This document shows positions 1 to 11,300 of a DNA stretch of 64,000 bases, one piece after another. Under the pieces are notes generated by a model that was not told the DNA's origin, did no database searches, and worked only from the letters and a program-made list of their open reading frames with translations. The DNA comes from Adineta vaga (lineage: Eukaryota > Rotifera): the NCBI GenBank assembly GCA_021613535.1, contig CP075493.1, positions 1,674,001-1,738,000 of the forward strand, written 5' to 3'. Made by a program: the position numbers and the translations under genes. Numbering within the stretch: the stretch's first letter is position 1; every line of letters begins with the position of its first letter.

Positions 1-176
1 TTTCTTCAAAAAATCGATATGAGTGTATTTCATATTAGTTTATCTAAACAATCATTTCTTTTTTTGATCTTCTCTATCACCATTTTATTCTTGTTCTTTG
101 ATGTCATGAAATAGTTTCAACGATTCATTTTATCTGAAACATTTGATATAAACGAGTGTCTTTGAAACTATCTCAG

Positions 177-625
177 TCATCAACATGGCTCGATCGTGTG
201 CCGACTGAAATTATTTTTCTCATATTCGATTATTTATCAAATGATGATATTTTTCATTCATACTTCTTCGTCAGTGAACGAACAAACTATCTACTAGTAC
301 AAAATGCACATTATTAGAAAGATGCAGCATTATCTTTGATCAAGAACAGTACTTTTCTTCCATCGATTTGTTCTCAAATCGGTCCATTAAAAATAAATAT
401 TCAAGATCTTTCAATTCCATTTTTATGCGAGATTACCAAGAGATATTCAAAAACTCAATTGTTTCTTATCAGATTTTCCAGATAATTATCGGTCTAGTTA
501 CAACACATGCAGATTATGTCTATACATTACCATTTTATTTTGAAAATGTTTATAAATTTCCAAAGAATTTCAATGATGTCAAATGTATTATTCAAAAATG
601 TTTGGAAACGATTCCTTCACTATGA
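177..625 (+). pseudogene. Degraded F-box-type gene remnant
   Basis: Around 186-260 one frame reads WLDRVPTEIIFLIFDYLS, the start of an F-box (LP-x-E-I/L-hydrophobic-x-I-F-x-Y/H-L), and runs into a stop at 315-317. No in-frame ATG precedes it. Homology-like protein continues in other frames: one reads IGPLKINIQDLSIPF near 375-420, and another, open to 625, contains VYTLPFYFENVYKFP, a pattern I associate with the large F-box-type families of bdelloid rotifers. The pieces lie in different frames and cannot be joined by plausible introns, so this looks like a frameshifted relic. Family membership is from pattern memory, not a search. The relic may extend towards 1000, where only scattered family-like fragments remain. 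Confidence 0.5.
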
Positions 626-1106
626 TATAAAATGAAATCAATTGAATTACAATGTTCAGAAGAAATTTTTACATCAAGTTTTTTTTCACGAACTCAAAAT
701 CAAAATGCTAAAATTAGTTTTGATCAAATTTGATAAACTTAGCTCAGAAAGACATTCGCAGGAGACAACACCTCAATCCTATACTCATTTCAATATTCTA
801 ATTCCATGGAACCATCGATGAGCGCTCTTCCGTACTTAAATTTTGTAATGCTGAAGATAAAATCACAACATGTGTAGATGAGAGTTTTAGACCTGACGAT
901 TTAATCAAATATTCAATCCATTAATCTTCATATGGATTGTTTGGCAAGTGAATTCGAATGGTACGCGAATATTATTCTTCATTTCTGATGACTATGAAAG
1001 CAAATATTTGATTACTATAGTCGATGAATCACTGCCAATAGAAACAGAAAGAAAAACAAAACATATTTACTGTTAACTATACATCCATTTTTTCAACATC
1101 ATCATC
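626..1106. other. Non-coding or degraded stretch, possible tail of the F-box relic
   Basis: No open frame of useful length with protein-like composition is present. Short translated fragments could be further decay products of the F-box-type relic upstream. The last part probably holds the promoter of the small gene starting at 1107, but no clear element is visible. Confidence 0.4.
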
Positions 1107-1370
1107 ATGTTTGATGATATACAAAACCTGATTTTATTAATTGTATTTGTGGTAATCGGTGTTATTATATTTATATGTTGTATTTATTGTTGTGCTTGTA
1201 AACCAGCATGTGCGAATGCCCGTCGACGAATCATTCGTGGACAAATAGCACGTGATGAAGAAGCTATTGAACGTGAACGTGAAACAAGTCGAAATGAAAT
1301 ACGTGAAACATTATCAGCGAATGAACAAACAAGAAATGAAATTCGAAATAAATATAACCTCAGAAAATGA
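1107..1370 (+). CDS. Small single-pass membrane protein, hypothetical (87 aa)
   Basis: This intronless frame starts at an ATG preceded by CATCATC. Residues 7-30 form a strongly hydrophobic helix (LILLIVFVVIGVIIFICCIY) that runs into a cysteine cluster (CCIYCCACKPAC), a likely membrane-edge palmitoylation zone. Residues 37-87 are charged and helix-forming (Arg/Glu-rich, with ERERE), compatible with a short cytoplasmic coiled coil. With no separate signal peptide it is probably a tail- or signal-anchored protein. I recognise no family. The sharp membrane/charged-helix organisation argues for a real gene. Confidence 0.55.
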   Translation: MFDDIQNLILLIVFVVIGVIIFICCIYCCACKPACANARRRIIRGQIARDEEAIERERETSRNEIRETLSANEQTRNEIRNKYNLRK

Positions 1371-1524
1371 TAAAACAAAACGAGTTTGTCTTTTGTTAAA
1401 TTTCTTTTTTTTTTCCTTGTGCAAAAAATAAACACAGATTTTATTGTGTAATTATTCTGATAATTATGTCTGAGATGATTATTACCTTCAAAACTAAAAG
1501 AAACGTAAACATTCAAAATGAAAG

Positions 1525-2367
1525 TTAATATGAAGGTTTAAAGAATAACATTGATCTTCTATTTCGAATAATTGTGTTAGGAGAGGCGATAGGTTGTGTT
1601 TGTTGTTGTTTGGGGAAACTAAGTGTAATTGTTGGTATTAATGTTTGAGGTATAGGTTGTTTCATTGGTAGTTTAATATCGTATTTTAATTCTTTGATAA
1701 ATGGTTTTATGATTGTTGTTTTCGCTCGTTTAATCATTAGTGAATTTGTTTGGTATGGTTTAGATCGTTGCGATACTTGAGGATAGATCTTTGGTTTTGA
1801 AAGACGATTGATTGTTTCTATTGTGAATGTGGTAATACCATTTCGAGTGGATCGTCGTGGAATAGGGGAATGTTGAATGAGAAGTTTCGGTTTAATTTTT
1901 ATTGGTACTTTAATTTTCGATTCATTCGTTGTTGTTGTTGTTGTAATTGAAGCTCGCTGGGGTTCTGATAAATCAGTAACTATTGAAGATGTTCTGGATG
2001 AGATTTGAGGAGCTGTTGATTGATCATTTAAAGAATAATTAGGCGGATGATGATGAAAACGATTAACGATGACTCGACGATGAAAATCTTCAATTGTATT
2101 TGTTGATAACTTACGATTGATATTTTCATTGAATTCTGATCGAATATTTGCCACTGTTTTCTTTTGTTCTTCTTCAGTTCGTGTAACATTACGTAATGGA
2201 TTTTCCACATCGGGAAAATTAAGATTGAAATCCGAGAGAAAATTCGTATGACATTTTGATAGTTCATCAAAACGATTGAGAAGATTATCGATCGAACGAA
2301 AAACTGGAATCATTGTTGTCTTTAACTCACCTTGTTTCGAAATGCAAAGAAATTGTTTGATTTTCAT
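1525..2367 (-). CDS. Hypothetical protein, basic and low-complexity C-terminal half (280 aa)
   Basis: This is a long single open frame on the minus strand beginning MKIKQFLCISKQ. A second in-frame ATG at 2313 would give MIPVFRSIDNLLNRFDEL and a 262-residue protein. The N-terminal ~100 residues are helix-prone (RSIDNLLNRFDELSK, then RTEEEQKKTVANIRSEF), suggesting a short helical or coiled-coil module. The rest is Ser/Thr/Pro/Lys-rich with a run of six threonines and looks disordered. No signal peptide, membrane segment or known domain is visible. An 843-base uninterrupted frame in such AT-rich DNA supports coding. Function unknown. Confidence 0.5.
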   Translation of the reverse strand: MKIKQFLCISKQGELKTTMIPVFRSIDNLLNRFDELSKCHTNFLSDFNLNFPDVENPLRNVTRTEEEQKKTVANIRSEFNENINRKLSTNTIEDFHRRVIVNRFHHHPPNYSLNDQSTAPQISSRTSSIVTDLSEPQRASITTTTTTNESKIKVPIKIKPKLLIQHSPIPRRSTRNGITTFTIETINRLSKPKIYPQVSQRSKPYQTNSLMIKRAKTTIIKPFIKELKYDIKLPMKQPIPQTLIPTITLSFPKQQQTQPIASPNTIIRNRRSMLFFKPSY

Positions 2368-2703
2368 TTTAAAAAAAAATTAATCGAAAAAGAAACATTT
2401 CTAAACCTTCGTTTATTTGTTGAATCTCATGTAATCGATAGTTTGTTTGTTTTTTTTGTCGAAAGAACTGTTTGTTTATTAGATGTACGGAAGACAAGAA
2501 GAAAAAAATCAACGACTACAATGATAAAGAAGAAAAGAATCAAACAAAACAACAATAACAAGGAAAAAAAAGAAATCCACCGTCGAATAAATCATTCGAT
2601 ATTCTCCAAAACAAGTTATGATCGTGACACAGTCTTTCTTTACTCAAATAAAAACAAGCAGAAATAAAAAAAAAAACAAATAACTAGAATATATGTTCGT
2701 AAT

Positions 2704-3936
2704 CTATTCGTCATTTTCACTGGATGCGGCGCCTGTGCCATTCACGCCATTGGTCTGTCGAGATTTACGTTCACGTGGACTTTTCTTTGGTGATCGATCT
2801 AATACATTCAATTCATCGATTTGTTTTTTCGAAAAACAAACCAAAAGGCAAACTTACTTTGAGCAAGATGGTGTTTTGGAATCCAATCAACATCATAATT
2901 ACCTTTACCTCCTTGAGTTCCGAGATTTTGTGAACCTAATTTTGCACTAACTCGTTTGACGCGATTTGCAAGTAAATATTGATAAGCTAAAAATCCCAAA
3001 AGAACTAAGATTGCACCGAGAAAAATGTAAAGAAAGAATCTAAAAGAACCGAACAAATTCATTTTTTGTTTTTCACTTTTGAATACAAATTTTTCTTACG
3101 TTTCTCCATCAAATCCTTCTTCAGCATCAATAAAATTAATTGTTTGATTGAAAACAACATTTTGAAAACGTTTTCCTTCCTAAATACAAAGGACAATTCG
3201 TTTTCTTCAAGAAAAAAAAAGTCAAGATCAAATCTCATACATTATTTCGATAATTAACCAGAACAACTAAACCCATTGGTCGACCATTAAAAGTTTCACT
3301 TGGCATAAATAAATATTCAAATGTTGATTCTAAACCAGGTTCAACAACTTTTTCCGATCGTAAAGCAGTAAAATTTTGAATATAATAAGTAAAATCTTGT
3401 GGATAACGTAATGAACCATCAATGGATTCGACAACGAAATTTTGTGTACCATTATTACGTGCACCGACAAGTAAACGAGTTAATTTACCAGCAAATAATT
3501 CTTGAAAAAAAACCCTGACCTAAGACGCCCGATTCGATCTTATCAAGTTTCAACATACCGTTAGTTCGAGGTGGTTGAATGAAAACATAGTTTGTACGAA
3601 ATTCCGGTGATGATGGTATACGATCGGAATCTTCGTCATCTTTAGTTTCCTAAAAGAATATTCAAATCAATTGAATGAACTTTCCTGATAAAACTTCAAT
3701 TCATACGAGAGTATCAGCTGTAGGTATTTCTGTTTCATCTGGACGTAAAATCGTTTCTTCTTCATCACCAATATCCACATCCGCATCGACTTTATCTTCT
3801 TTACCATAAACAACTGAAAGACGAAAAATTCGGGGATGTTTTTTATCGACGAAGATTTGAATAGAAATTTACCTGTTGTGGTAAAATAAAGTAAACCAAA
3901 GATGGTTAGAAGTGAAAATAATCGAATGATGTTCAT
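2704..3936 (-). CDS. SSR1: Translocon-associated protein subunit alpha (TRAP-alpha / SSR1)
   Basis: This is the alpha subunit of the ER TRAP complex, which sits beside Sec61 and helps nascent chains enter the ER. Reading the minus strand and removing short GT-AG introns (first donor about 3872, acceptor about 3814) gives a signal peptide (MNIIRLFSLLTIFGLLYF), an acidic stretch typical of the family (DADVDIGDEEE), and a lumenal domain with FAGKLTRLLVGARNNGTQNF. A membrane segment follows (FFLYIFLGAILVLLGFLAYQ), then a basic cytosolic tail with the diagnostic YDVDWIP motif and a last exon rich in KSPRERK. Length and domain order match animal SSR1. It is divergent from PSMA6, with 393 bases between the starts. 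Confidence 0.93.
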
Positions 3937-4329
3937 GATGAAAAAACAAACGAAAGACGATGGATGGATAATGTATATGTGACAGACAACAGATGCGATC
4001 GAATCGAAACGAACGAAGCAATTTAACCAACACGCATACCAGTTTTACTGAACCAATAATAAAACGATCGATGCGTGGCTTAGTTCACTTCGACAAGAAT
4101 AAATGAAATAATTAATAAAAGTTAATTTTAATGAATAATTTCATATTAGAAAAAGACTTTTTTAGAATTTTCAACTGACATCTTTATCTTTATGAAAGAA
4201 AATAGCGACGATATTCTAATTGGTTCTTACATATCCAAGTGAGTTAAGAAACAATTGCCTCGTCGTCCTCGTCTATTCTTTACTAACTAAATATTAAACA
4301 ATCAAAATCGTTGTATTTTTTATCTTAAA
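3937..4329. promoter_or_regulatory. Probable bidirectional promoter between SSR1 and PSMA6
   Basis: The start codons of two divergent housekeeping genes are separated by 393 bases with no open frame, so one short region must carry both promoters. I see no convincing TATA box; the part near 3990-4100 is richer in CpG than the flanks. The role is inferred from gene layout. Confidence 0.5.
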
Positions 4330-5431
4330 ATGAGTCGGACAGCTTCAGCCGGTTTCGATCGTGATATTACAATCTTTTCACCAGAAGGACGACTTTATCA
4401 AGTTGGTTAGTAGAGATCTTAATATTCTCAAAATCGATCAGTGATTTTTATTTCACTCTATGTTTAGAATATGCATTTAAAGCAATCAATCAAGGTGGTT
4501 TAACAACCATTGCTATTCGTGGTACTGATTGTGTTGTTGCAATTGCTCAAAAAAAGATTCCAGTTAGTATTGACGACTTATAAATTGATCACACTATCAT
4601 ATGTAATTGTTACAATCATATTTAGGACAAATTACTTGATGCATCATCGGTTACTCATTTACATGCCATTACACCAACTGTTGGATGTTTAATGACAGGC
4701 ATGATTGGTATGTATTCGACGTGTTCATTGATTTGATATGAAATTTCAAATTCGAAATTGTTTAATCTTTTCGTATTTAGCTGATTCTCGATGGCAAGTA
4801 CAACGTGCTCGTTATGAAGCTGCATCATGGAAATATAAATTTGGATATGATATACCTGTCGATGCTATTTGTCGTCGTGTTGCTGATATTTCTCAAGTTT
4901 ATACTCAAGAAGCTGAAATGAGACCACTCGGATGTTGTAAGTTGATTTGAATTGCTTTTATTTAACCTATGAAATCATTTAGGTATGATTTTATTTGGTA
5001 TGGATGAAGAAAAAGGTCCAATGTTATATAAAACTGATCCAGCTGGTTATTTCTGTGGTTTTCGCGCTACAAGTGCTGGTGTTAAACAAACTGAAGCAAA
5101 TAATTTCTTAGAGAAACGTATTAAGAAAAAAGCCGATTTAAATTTTGAAGAAGCTATTGAAGTAATTTCGATTGAAAAGAGAATTTACTTATTTAAATTT
5201 CAAATTCTTTCGTTTTCTAGTTGGCTATTTCAACATTATCTAGTGTTCTTTCAACAGATTTAAAACCCAATGAAATTGAAATCGGTGTTGTAACAAAAGA
5301 CAACGTGAATTTTCGGTATATGATGATGATGATGATGATTTTCTCGAATTCATCTTGTTTTTTCTTCTTCTAGAGTATTAACCGAAAGTGAAGTCGAACA
5401 ACATTTAACACGAATTGCCGAAAAAGAATAA
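4330..5431 (+). CDS. PSMA6: 20S proteasome subunit alpha type-6
   Basis: This is a structural alpha-ring subunit of the 20S proteasome. The first exon carries the alpha-type N-terminus ([20 protein letters not shown], completed across the first intron at 4406), followed by [16 protein letters not shown], then [62 protein letters not shown] and [11 protein letters not shown]. These order and match animal PSMA6 over its whole length (about 246 residues). At least five short introns interrupt it. The start ATG gives MSRTASAGF, as in vertebrate PSMA6. Alpha subunits are non-catalytic, so no active-site threonine is expected. Confidence 0.96.
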
Positions 5432-6626
5432 ACTCATGTTTTCAATACAAGATTATGTTCAAAACAAAAATCCAGAAATGTTGTTATAAACTTCTTCTTT
5501 TTTTTTATTATTGTAATGAAAAACATTTCTTTCTTTTGATGACAATATAGTTCATTTAAATCAATCAATACTTTTTTCTTTTTTCGAAAAATTCTCTCAC
5601 AAAAAAAGAAATTATTATATTATCATCAATGCAAAAAGTTGAGAATGAACTATCCTCCAGTGACATCTGTCTATCATATGATGTATTTATATTTTACTAT
5701 TCTATTTTGTTGACAATACAATTTCCTGCTTCCTATTCTTCATTTTTTTATCGAATGATAAACGAAGGTGATCATGTATTAATAAACATCAAAATATTCT
5801 CATGTTCTATTTATCGAAGAACAACAAAACTCATGACACTACTCGATTTTTTCTAATACAAAAATAATCTACTATTACCCTTACATTTTATCGACGATAT
5901 ATAATCCCTGTGTAATTCATATTTCTTTTTTCGTCGTTTAGAACTGATTTTATTATGTGTATACACAATACACAATATTGTCGATTTGACAGTGATCTTG
6001 GAAAAGATATTTATTAACAGTAAGTATAGACGAAGGATTTATATTGAGCAAGTGGAAGGTTATTCTTAAATTTGGATGAATAAGTATACGAGCTCGAAAA
6101 ACGATTACGATAAGAAAATTGTTCGAGTGTTTTTACAAAGTACTCAACAAGAAAAAAAATGATAAAATAAAAGTTTCTGCCTGTTTTTTCTTCGCAATGG
6201 TATATGTGAGTAACCTTGAGAGACATGATTGTTAAAAACTGTCGATATTAATCGAATCACTACTTTTCACACTTAGACTTCAAGTATCAAACTTTTGTTC
6301 TAGTGAATAGAAATTACGTTTTTTTCTTCTTCTAAATATCGATTTCAAACCATACTTTATAAACACTTGAAGTTATTATTCAGAAAAAGTAAAAAAAAAT
6401 GTCGATATCGATTTCAAATACTATCTTTTCAATCATAATGAAAATTCATACTTGACAGAATTGTTTGCTTTATTGACAACTGTTGTAAAACTCGATATAT
6501 CAACTGGGTTCTTTTTTTTTATTATCGTGTCCCATGATTTGATATTATTCATTCAAGATTATTGGTTGAAATGTTTCTGTAATTTATTTGTTTAGTTATA
6601 CATACAAAATATACATATGACGAATA
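5432..6626. other. Intergenic region, no gene seen
   Basis: About 1.2 kb between PSMA6 and the NIPA-like gene. It begins with T-rich 3'-UTR-like sequence. Open frames on both strands are short, of AT-biased composition and resemble no known protein. The last hundreds of bases presumably hold the promoter of the next gene. Confidence 0.5.
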
Positions 6627-8070
6627 ATGATCAACGAAACACGTAAATAATTTCAAATTAAAGAAGAAAAAATGTTCATTATTTCTTGAAAAATATAGAT
6701 GAAAATGCGAATATTTTAATATCATCATCAACGATTAATACGTCAACAAATACGAATCAATTTCGAATTGGAGTTTGTTTAGCACTTGCATCGAGTTTAT
6801 TTATTGGAACAAGTTTTATTTTGAAAAAGAAAGGTCTACTCAAATTAACCGTTTATAATGGCGCAATTCGAGCAGGTTTTATTCTTTGATTTCTATGCGA
6901 AAATTTATTTCCTTCTTTTCAATCAAAGGATCAGGTGGTTTTGGATATTTACGTGAAATTCAATGGTGGATTGGTTTAATAACTATGGGCCTTGGTGAAG
7001 TTTGTAATTTTGCTGCATATGGATTTGCACCTGCATCCGTTGTGACACCTCTTGGTGCACTTTCTGTTTTAGTCAGGTATAATGACTTTATGTTTGTTCT
7101 TTTTCAATTTCCTCTTTGTGTTTTTTTTTCTAGTGCTTTATTAGCTGTTCGATTTTTAGGTGAAAAATTGAATAGATTTGGTAAAATTGGTTGTATTCTA
7201 ACTATCTCAGGATCAATTATTATTATTATTCATGCACCAAAAGATAGTGATGTGAATTCTTTACTTGATTTTGCACAGAAAATAAAAACACGAGGTAAGA
7301 AATGATTCATTCTTTTTTTATTTTAATATTATTTCTTCTCTTGATAGAATTTCTACTATTTTCATTACTAACTTGCCTTTCAATTGTTTGTCTAATTACT
7401 CATTATGGTCCACGATTAGGTTCAAAACATGTTCATATCTATATTCTTATTTGTTCTCTTCTGGGTGCATTTACTGTAACAGCATGTAAAGGATTAGGAG
7501 TTGGTTTACGAGAATTATTTTATCAAGAACAAACCTATTCAAAAGGATTAACATTTTTATGTGCAATTGTCATTATTTTTTGTATACTTGTTCAAATGAT
7601 TTATCTTAATCGAGCATTGGATTTATTTTCGACTCCAATTGTAACGACTGTTTATTATGTTCTTTTTACAACATGTGTCTTAATAACATCAGGAATACTT
7701 TTTCGTGAATGGGTACAATTGAAATTAATGGATTTAGTCGCATGTTTAATTGGATTTGCTATAACAACATGTGGATTAATATTAATTAATTATTTGAAAA
7801 CAAATTTACAATCAAGTATGAAAGATTCAATTGGAAAATCTATATTTGGATTATTCTTTGTATATTTCTATTTTAGATGATTTACTTTTTTCATACTATC
7901 CATCGAATTCCGTCTCAACAGTGAATAATAAACAACAAGAACATTATACTCAAGTCAAATCTTATGCTGATCTATTAGTTGATGATGATAATTTATCATC
8001 ACTAACGAGTTCTCTCAACGAACAACGTCAACCAATATTATTGATTGATGAACGTGATCTTAATTCTTAG
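6627..8070 (+). CDS. NIPA-family magnesium transporter
   Basis: This is a multi-pass membrane protein of the NIPA family (Mg2+ transporters of plasma membrane and endosomes). No ATG opens the frame at the first large exon. A 16-base exon, ATG at 6627 to 6642, followed by a 56-base GT-AG intron (6643-6698), restores a start (MINETHENANILIS). Family signatures follow: IGVCLALASSLFIGTSFILKKKG, a YLREIQWWIGL segment, LGEVCNFAAYGFAPASVVTP, LGALSVLVSALLAVRFLGEK, HAPKD, and the C-terminal half with TACKGLG, YLNRALDLFSTPIVTTVYYV and FREW. About nine hydrophobic segments are visible. Later introns lie near 6875-6929, 7075-7132, 7295-7345 and 7816-7876. The tail is acidic and polar. NIPA1/2 versus NIPAL cannot be settled here. 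Confidence 0.9.
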
Positions 8071-8336
8071 TCTTTGGTTTTTCTTTCACTTCTTACATAA
8101 ATGTAATTTCTTTCAACAGTGAATCTTGTTTTTTTGTTGTTGTGATGCTAAAGTAACTTTACTTTTGTTATATTATATAATCACATCTGTGTACTTCTAT
8201 GTGTATATTCGATGATTGCAATGATGACAAATGACCTTTATTTTTTTTTATTAGTACGATTGTCATCGTCAACCAAATGTTTAATACGTATGCATATTGT
8301 CTCTGATGCAAATCGAATCTAAATCTCATTTTTCTC

Positions 8337-8360
8337 TATCTCTCTCTCTCTCTCTCTCAC
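8337..8360. repeat. (TC)n microsatellite
   Basis: A run of about a dozen TC dinucleotides lies downstream of the NIPA-like gene. Similar short CT/GA runs occur at about 8620, 9445, 14207 and 15920, all in the gene-poor stretch. Confidence 0.85.
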
Positions 8361-11300
8361 ACTGATGTTCTTGTTGTTTTTGTTGCAATAAATATATATG
8401 TCCGATGTATGATTTAGTATTTTTTTGTGATTAATATCATTGTATTGATATATGATTTCTACAGGGAATGAAAAAGAGGAGTTTTTTTTTCATTGCTTGA
8501 GTTTTTTCTGCTTCTTCTTTTCATGTCTGTCTTTTGTTATCGGTATTATCATTTGGGATTTAGGATTCGTTTTTTCTTGCATAAGAATAACAAATGATTG
8601 ATGAGATCGGTAAGTTGAAAAGAGAGAGAGAGAGAAAACAGAAGGTTCTCTTTTTATGCGTCGTTTTTTTCTTCAACCAACGAACCGATTGAAAAATGAT
8701 GATGCGACTTAATGGATTTTGAAATCTAATCGAAGAATGATTGAAATAGGTACAATGAATGTAGGCGAGCGCATATTTGACCCTCTATGAATCGTGTAAT
8801 GATGCACGCATGGCATCTCGATAACCATTACGTCATTCGTTCTGTGTTTCTCCGTAGGTCATAAATAGCAGCAGTTGCCGCCCCATGACCAATCGATTCA
8901 ATGACTACGGGCATACGTTTATTTGTACGTTGAACTTTCGATAGCACAGCGTCTATGTTACTTGTTTCTAATAATGAATGTCGATTCTTCTGACGACATT
9001 ATGTCTAATTAGAATATCTACAACTATGCACGTGGTACTCATCTTTCTAATCTTAATCATGCTCATCTCTTTAGAAAAACATTAGAGTAACGAGAAAAAG
9101 GCAAAGGAACAAAAAAATGTCATTGCCAAATTATCTGTGGACTCAACAAAGAAACTTCAGATCGAAGGTTAGCATAATATGACTTTTCTAGTCAAATTTA
9201 TAGTATGTATGCATGTATGTAAAGATACGGAAGGAAACAAGGTCAGGAACTTCTTCCACCTTCGGCAAATAGAGAAACAGGTGGGGTTATGTATATGATA
9301 GTTACATAATAGGATCAAGCTGATAATTGTTCGACAAAAGAAAATGATCTATGTCGATCATTCATCACAAATATTATTATCTTTTTAGATACAATCCAAC
9401 CTTAGTGTCCTTGACAAGAATATTTAGCATAAACCGTCTCTTTCTTCTCTCTCTCTCTCTCTCATTCGATCTTCATGTTATCGTATGAATCACATTTTAT
9501 TATAAATTGCAGCAATAAAAAGAAAAGGTACGTTATTTATTGAATGATTATAGCAATATAATGAATAAGTGAATAGTAATTTATGAGGGATCAAGAAAAG
9601 AACATCAAGTTGAAAGACATCCGATGATTCACTAATAGATTCCAAAGATTTTTTCTCTTTTCTGAAAAAAACAGATTTGTTCACACTAGATGTTGTCTAT
9701 CTCCCTTTTTTCTTCTCTGTCAATTTGTCAGTTAATCATGTTTCTGTCAAGGTCTCGTCCTTGAAGTAACAACAACAACAAGAGCAACGAAATGTTTCAA
9801 TTCACTGTTTTCTGATTACTTCATTCCATGTTGCTTTTGCGTTCACAGACTCGAAGTCTTTTCTTTCCCATCGAATGTATACACGACAGTCAAACATTGA
9901 CACGTCGTCAACAGCGTATTGAGAATATAGTCCCGTTTGCTTGATTAGCTTCACAATATTTTTTTTTCTTCATACATAGTGATAGTCTCCACCCTACTGT
10001 TCAAATATTCACTTCAACAGACTGCGTTAATCATAAGGGAAGAAAAAAAAACTTGAAGTAAACGAAGAAAAACATCTTGATCTTCTCGAAAGCTGATCAT
10101 ATTTGATATTGTTCGGGTAAAGCAAGTTCGATGTTTTTTTTTCTCATCATTGTATGAAGAGAAGATTAATTGATTCTTGTTCTTTTCAATAACGTTTCTT
10201 TCTCTCTTTCTTTCTAACACATCGAGTACTAAGTCTGTTAGAACCGACAAGTATCATATGTATATCGAGAACAAAATTGATTCGAACATGAAGTGATGCA
10301 ATATGAGAATGTATTGCCTATGATGGGATATTCGTTTTCGTACGAACCTTTCTGATGATACTAATAGTCGAACGAAACGATTTTTCTTCTTCTTTTTCTC
10401 TTTTGATTAAGTTTTATTTACCTCATATAATCGTTTCTTTTTTGTTGAACACGTTCGTTCTTTTTTCGGTTTTATATTCATATTGTATTAGATATACGTA
10501 TATTGAAAGAGAGGATATGTAATTGATATCTTAATATTGACAATAACGGAGAAAACAAATCAGTTTATGTTGTGTCTTTATGGACATTTAGCAGTTTTTT
10601 TTTCATTATTTTGCTTTTCATGGAAATGTAAGCGTATTATAATGAACAGTCTTCATTTCTTTTCTTGAGAAAGACATTTTCTTTGTGAAAGTAAATAGCA
10701 TATACAGATGAAGAGAAGATTATGACATTTGATCGACTACTTCGTGAACATCGCCAGATGCTTTGCACATGAGTTAGTTGTCTAATGGAATCTATATATT
10801 ACTCGTTGTTTAAATAGAGAATCAATTCACTAATGTGACTTTAGTGAATGTCTATTAATGAGTACTTTATCAAAACATTTCTTCGTTATTTTAAAGAAGT
10901 TTTATTCTCTTTGTCTTCATTCATTATCTATGAACCATGTTGAGAATGCATTTGGGAACTGAACAAAACGATTTCTTCGTTTACAATTATTTGGTAAGTA
11001 TTTGTATGAAGAAAAAAAAAGTGAAAGTTTTCTATACTTCCGGTCTGATGAATCTTGCCCTTGACCTAGACATTGATTCTGTTTTTTTTTGATGGAGATC
11101 AATGTCTTCCTTTCTATGTTTCTATATCGGCAAACAGAACGACTGATCTCTTTTCTTGCTTATATTCACATTCAAAAGCGATTAGGTAATTTTCTTCTCG
11201 ATATTATCGAGTTACTTGCTTCTTTGACCGCATTTTCTCTCATCTTATATTCTTACCATCGATTATCTCTATCAAAGATTAATTAGTAACTGTTTGCATC

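Noticed and set aside
2332-2667. Plus-strand open frame of 111 codons
   Set aside because: Lys/Asn/Arg low-complexity translation of A-rich intergenic DNA; overlaps the 5' end of the minus-strand orphan.
5629-5856. Plus-strand frame beginning MQKVENELSSSDIC
   Set aside because: AT-biased Phe/Tyr/Ile-rich translation 3' of PSMA6 with no family resemblance.
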